From Bacillota bacterium (GTDB taxonomy: Bacteria; Bacillota_A; Clostridia; DSM-8532): a DNA stretch of 7,077 bases. Made by a program: the position numbers and the translations under genes. The notes beneath the pieces are model-generated. The model was not told the DNA's origin and did no database searches. It saw only the letters and a program-made list of their open reading frames with translations. The stretch spans positions 1-7,077 of the forward strand of contig JAFADM010000176.1 of the NCBI GenBank assembly GCA_023424865.1, written 5' to 3'. Positions within the stretch are counted from its first letter, which is position 1, and the number at the start of each line of letters is the position of its first letter. Shown here piece after piece: positions 6,928-7,077 of this stretch.

Positions 6928-7077
6928 TCAGATATTACTTGCATAAAGGCGGGTAAGCACTTCGATATGCTTTTCCTCATCGAGAATAATCCTTCTGAAG
7001 AGATTTCGGATGCTTTCATCATCAATCTGTTTGATTAACCTTGTATAATGGGCAATGGCGTTTTTCTCTCCCTGAAT
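6928..7077 (-). CDS. C-terminal end of a ferritin-like (rubrerythrin/bacterioferritin-type) protein, partial
   Basis: The minus strand reads in one open frame from the right edge to a TGA at 6928-6930, giving the last 49 residues of a protein whose beginning lies outside the window. The piece contains GEKNAIAHY, then DDESIRNLFRRI, then DEEKHIEVL. A glutamate in the first helix (codon at 7066-7068) and an E-x-x-H pair in the second (codons at 6976-6978 and 6967-6969) have the spacing of metal ligands in the second half of a diiron four-helix bundle. Ferritin-like proteins of this kind handle iron or protect against oxidative stress in the cytoplasm. It converges with the sugar operon and is probably unrelated to it. 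Because only half of the expected bundle is visible, the exact subfamily is uncertain; a spore-coat or catalase-type relative is possible. Confidence 0.65.
   Translation of the reverse strand: MQGEKNAIAHYTRLIKQIDDESIRNLFRRIILDEEKHIEVLTRLYASNI

Noticed and set aside
6784..7038. An 84-codon + strand open frame near the right end
   Set aside because: It runs through the terminator hairpin and overlaps the minus-strand ferritin-like gene, has no good ribosome site and resembles no known protein.

Overview
The window holds a sugar-uptake locus of the kind found in Gram-positive Firmicutes, most likely a Clostridia or Paenibacillus-like organism. The indications are strong AAGGAGG-type ribosome binding sites, a lipoprotein signal peptide, intermediate base composition, and the gene set itself (YesN/YesM two-component system, LplB- and YtcP-type permeases, and a large LplA/YtcQ-type lipoprotein). 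The exact genus cannot be read from this sequence.

Layout, left to right, five genes on the + strand. (1) Positions 1-1079: an AraC-type response regulator whose ATG loses only its first base to the window edge. (2) 1142-2971: a YesM-type membrane sensor histidine kinase. (3) 3087-4058: the first ABC permease. (4) 4075-4980: the second ABC permease, probably starting at TTG. (5) 5080-6714: a 544-residue lipoprotein solute-binding protein. A gap of about 115 bases between kinase and permeases and one of about 100 bases before the lipoprotein gene both contain inverted repeats that may be regulatory. After the lipoprotein gene come an imperfect hairpin and then a strong, symmetric terminator hairpin (6809-6834). 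On the other side, running toward it on the minus strand, is the C-terminal end of a ferritin-like (diiron four-helix) protein (6928-7077) that continues out of the window.

How the parts should work together, from family knowledge: the lipoprotein captures an oligosaccharide or similar ligand outside the membrane and delivers it to the permease pair. A shared ATPase of the MsmX/MsmK kind, not encoded here, would energise uptake. The kinase senses an extracellular cue through its large outer domain and phosphorylates the response regulator, which would activate the transporter genes. No glycoside hydrolase or other enzyme that would reveal the substrate is present.

The window looks like an ordinary, intact copy of a well-known arrangement. 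I see no convincing evidence for a new biological system. The points most worth a second look are the two intergenic inverted-repeat regions, the TTG start of the second permease, the tyrosine after the phospho-acceptor loop methionine in the regulator, and the unmarked ferritin-like gene end at the right edge.
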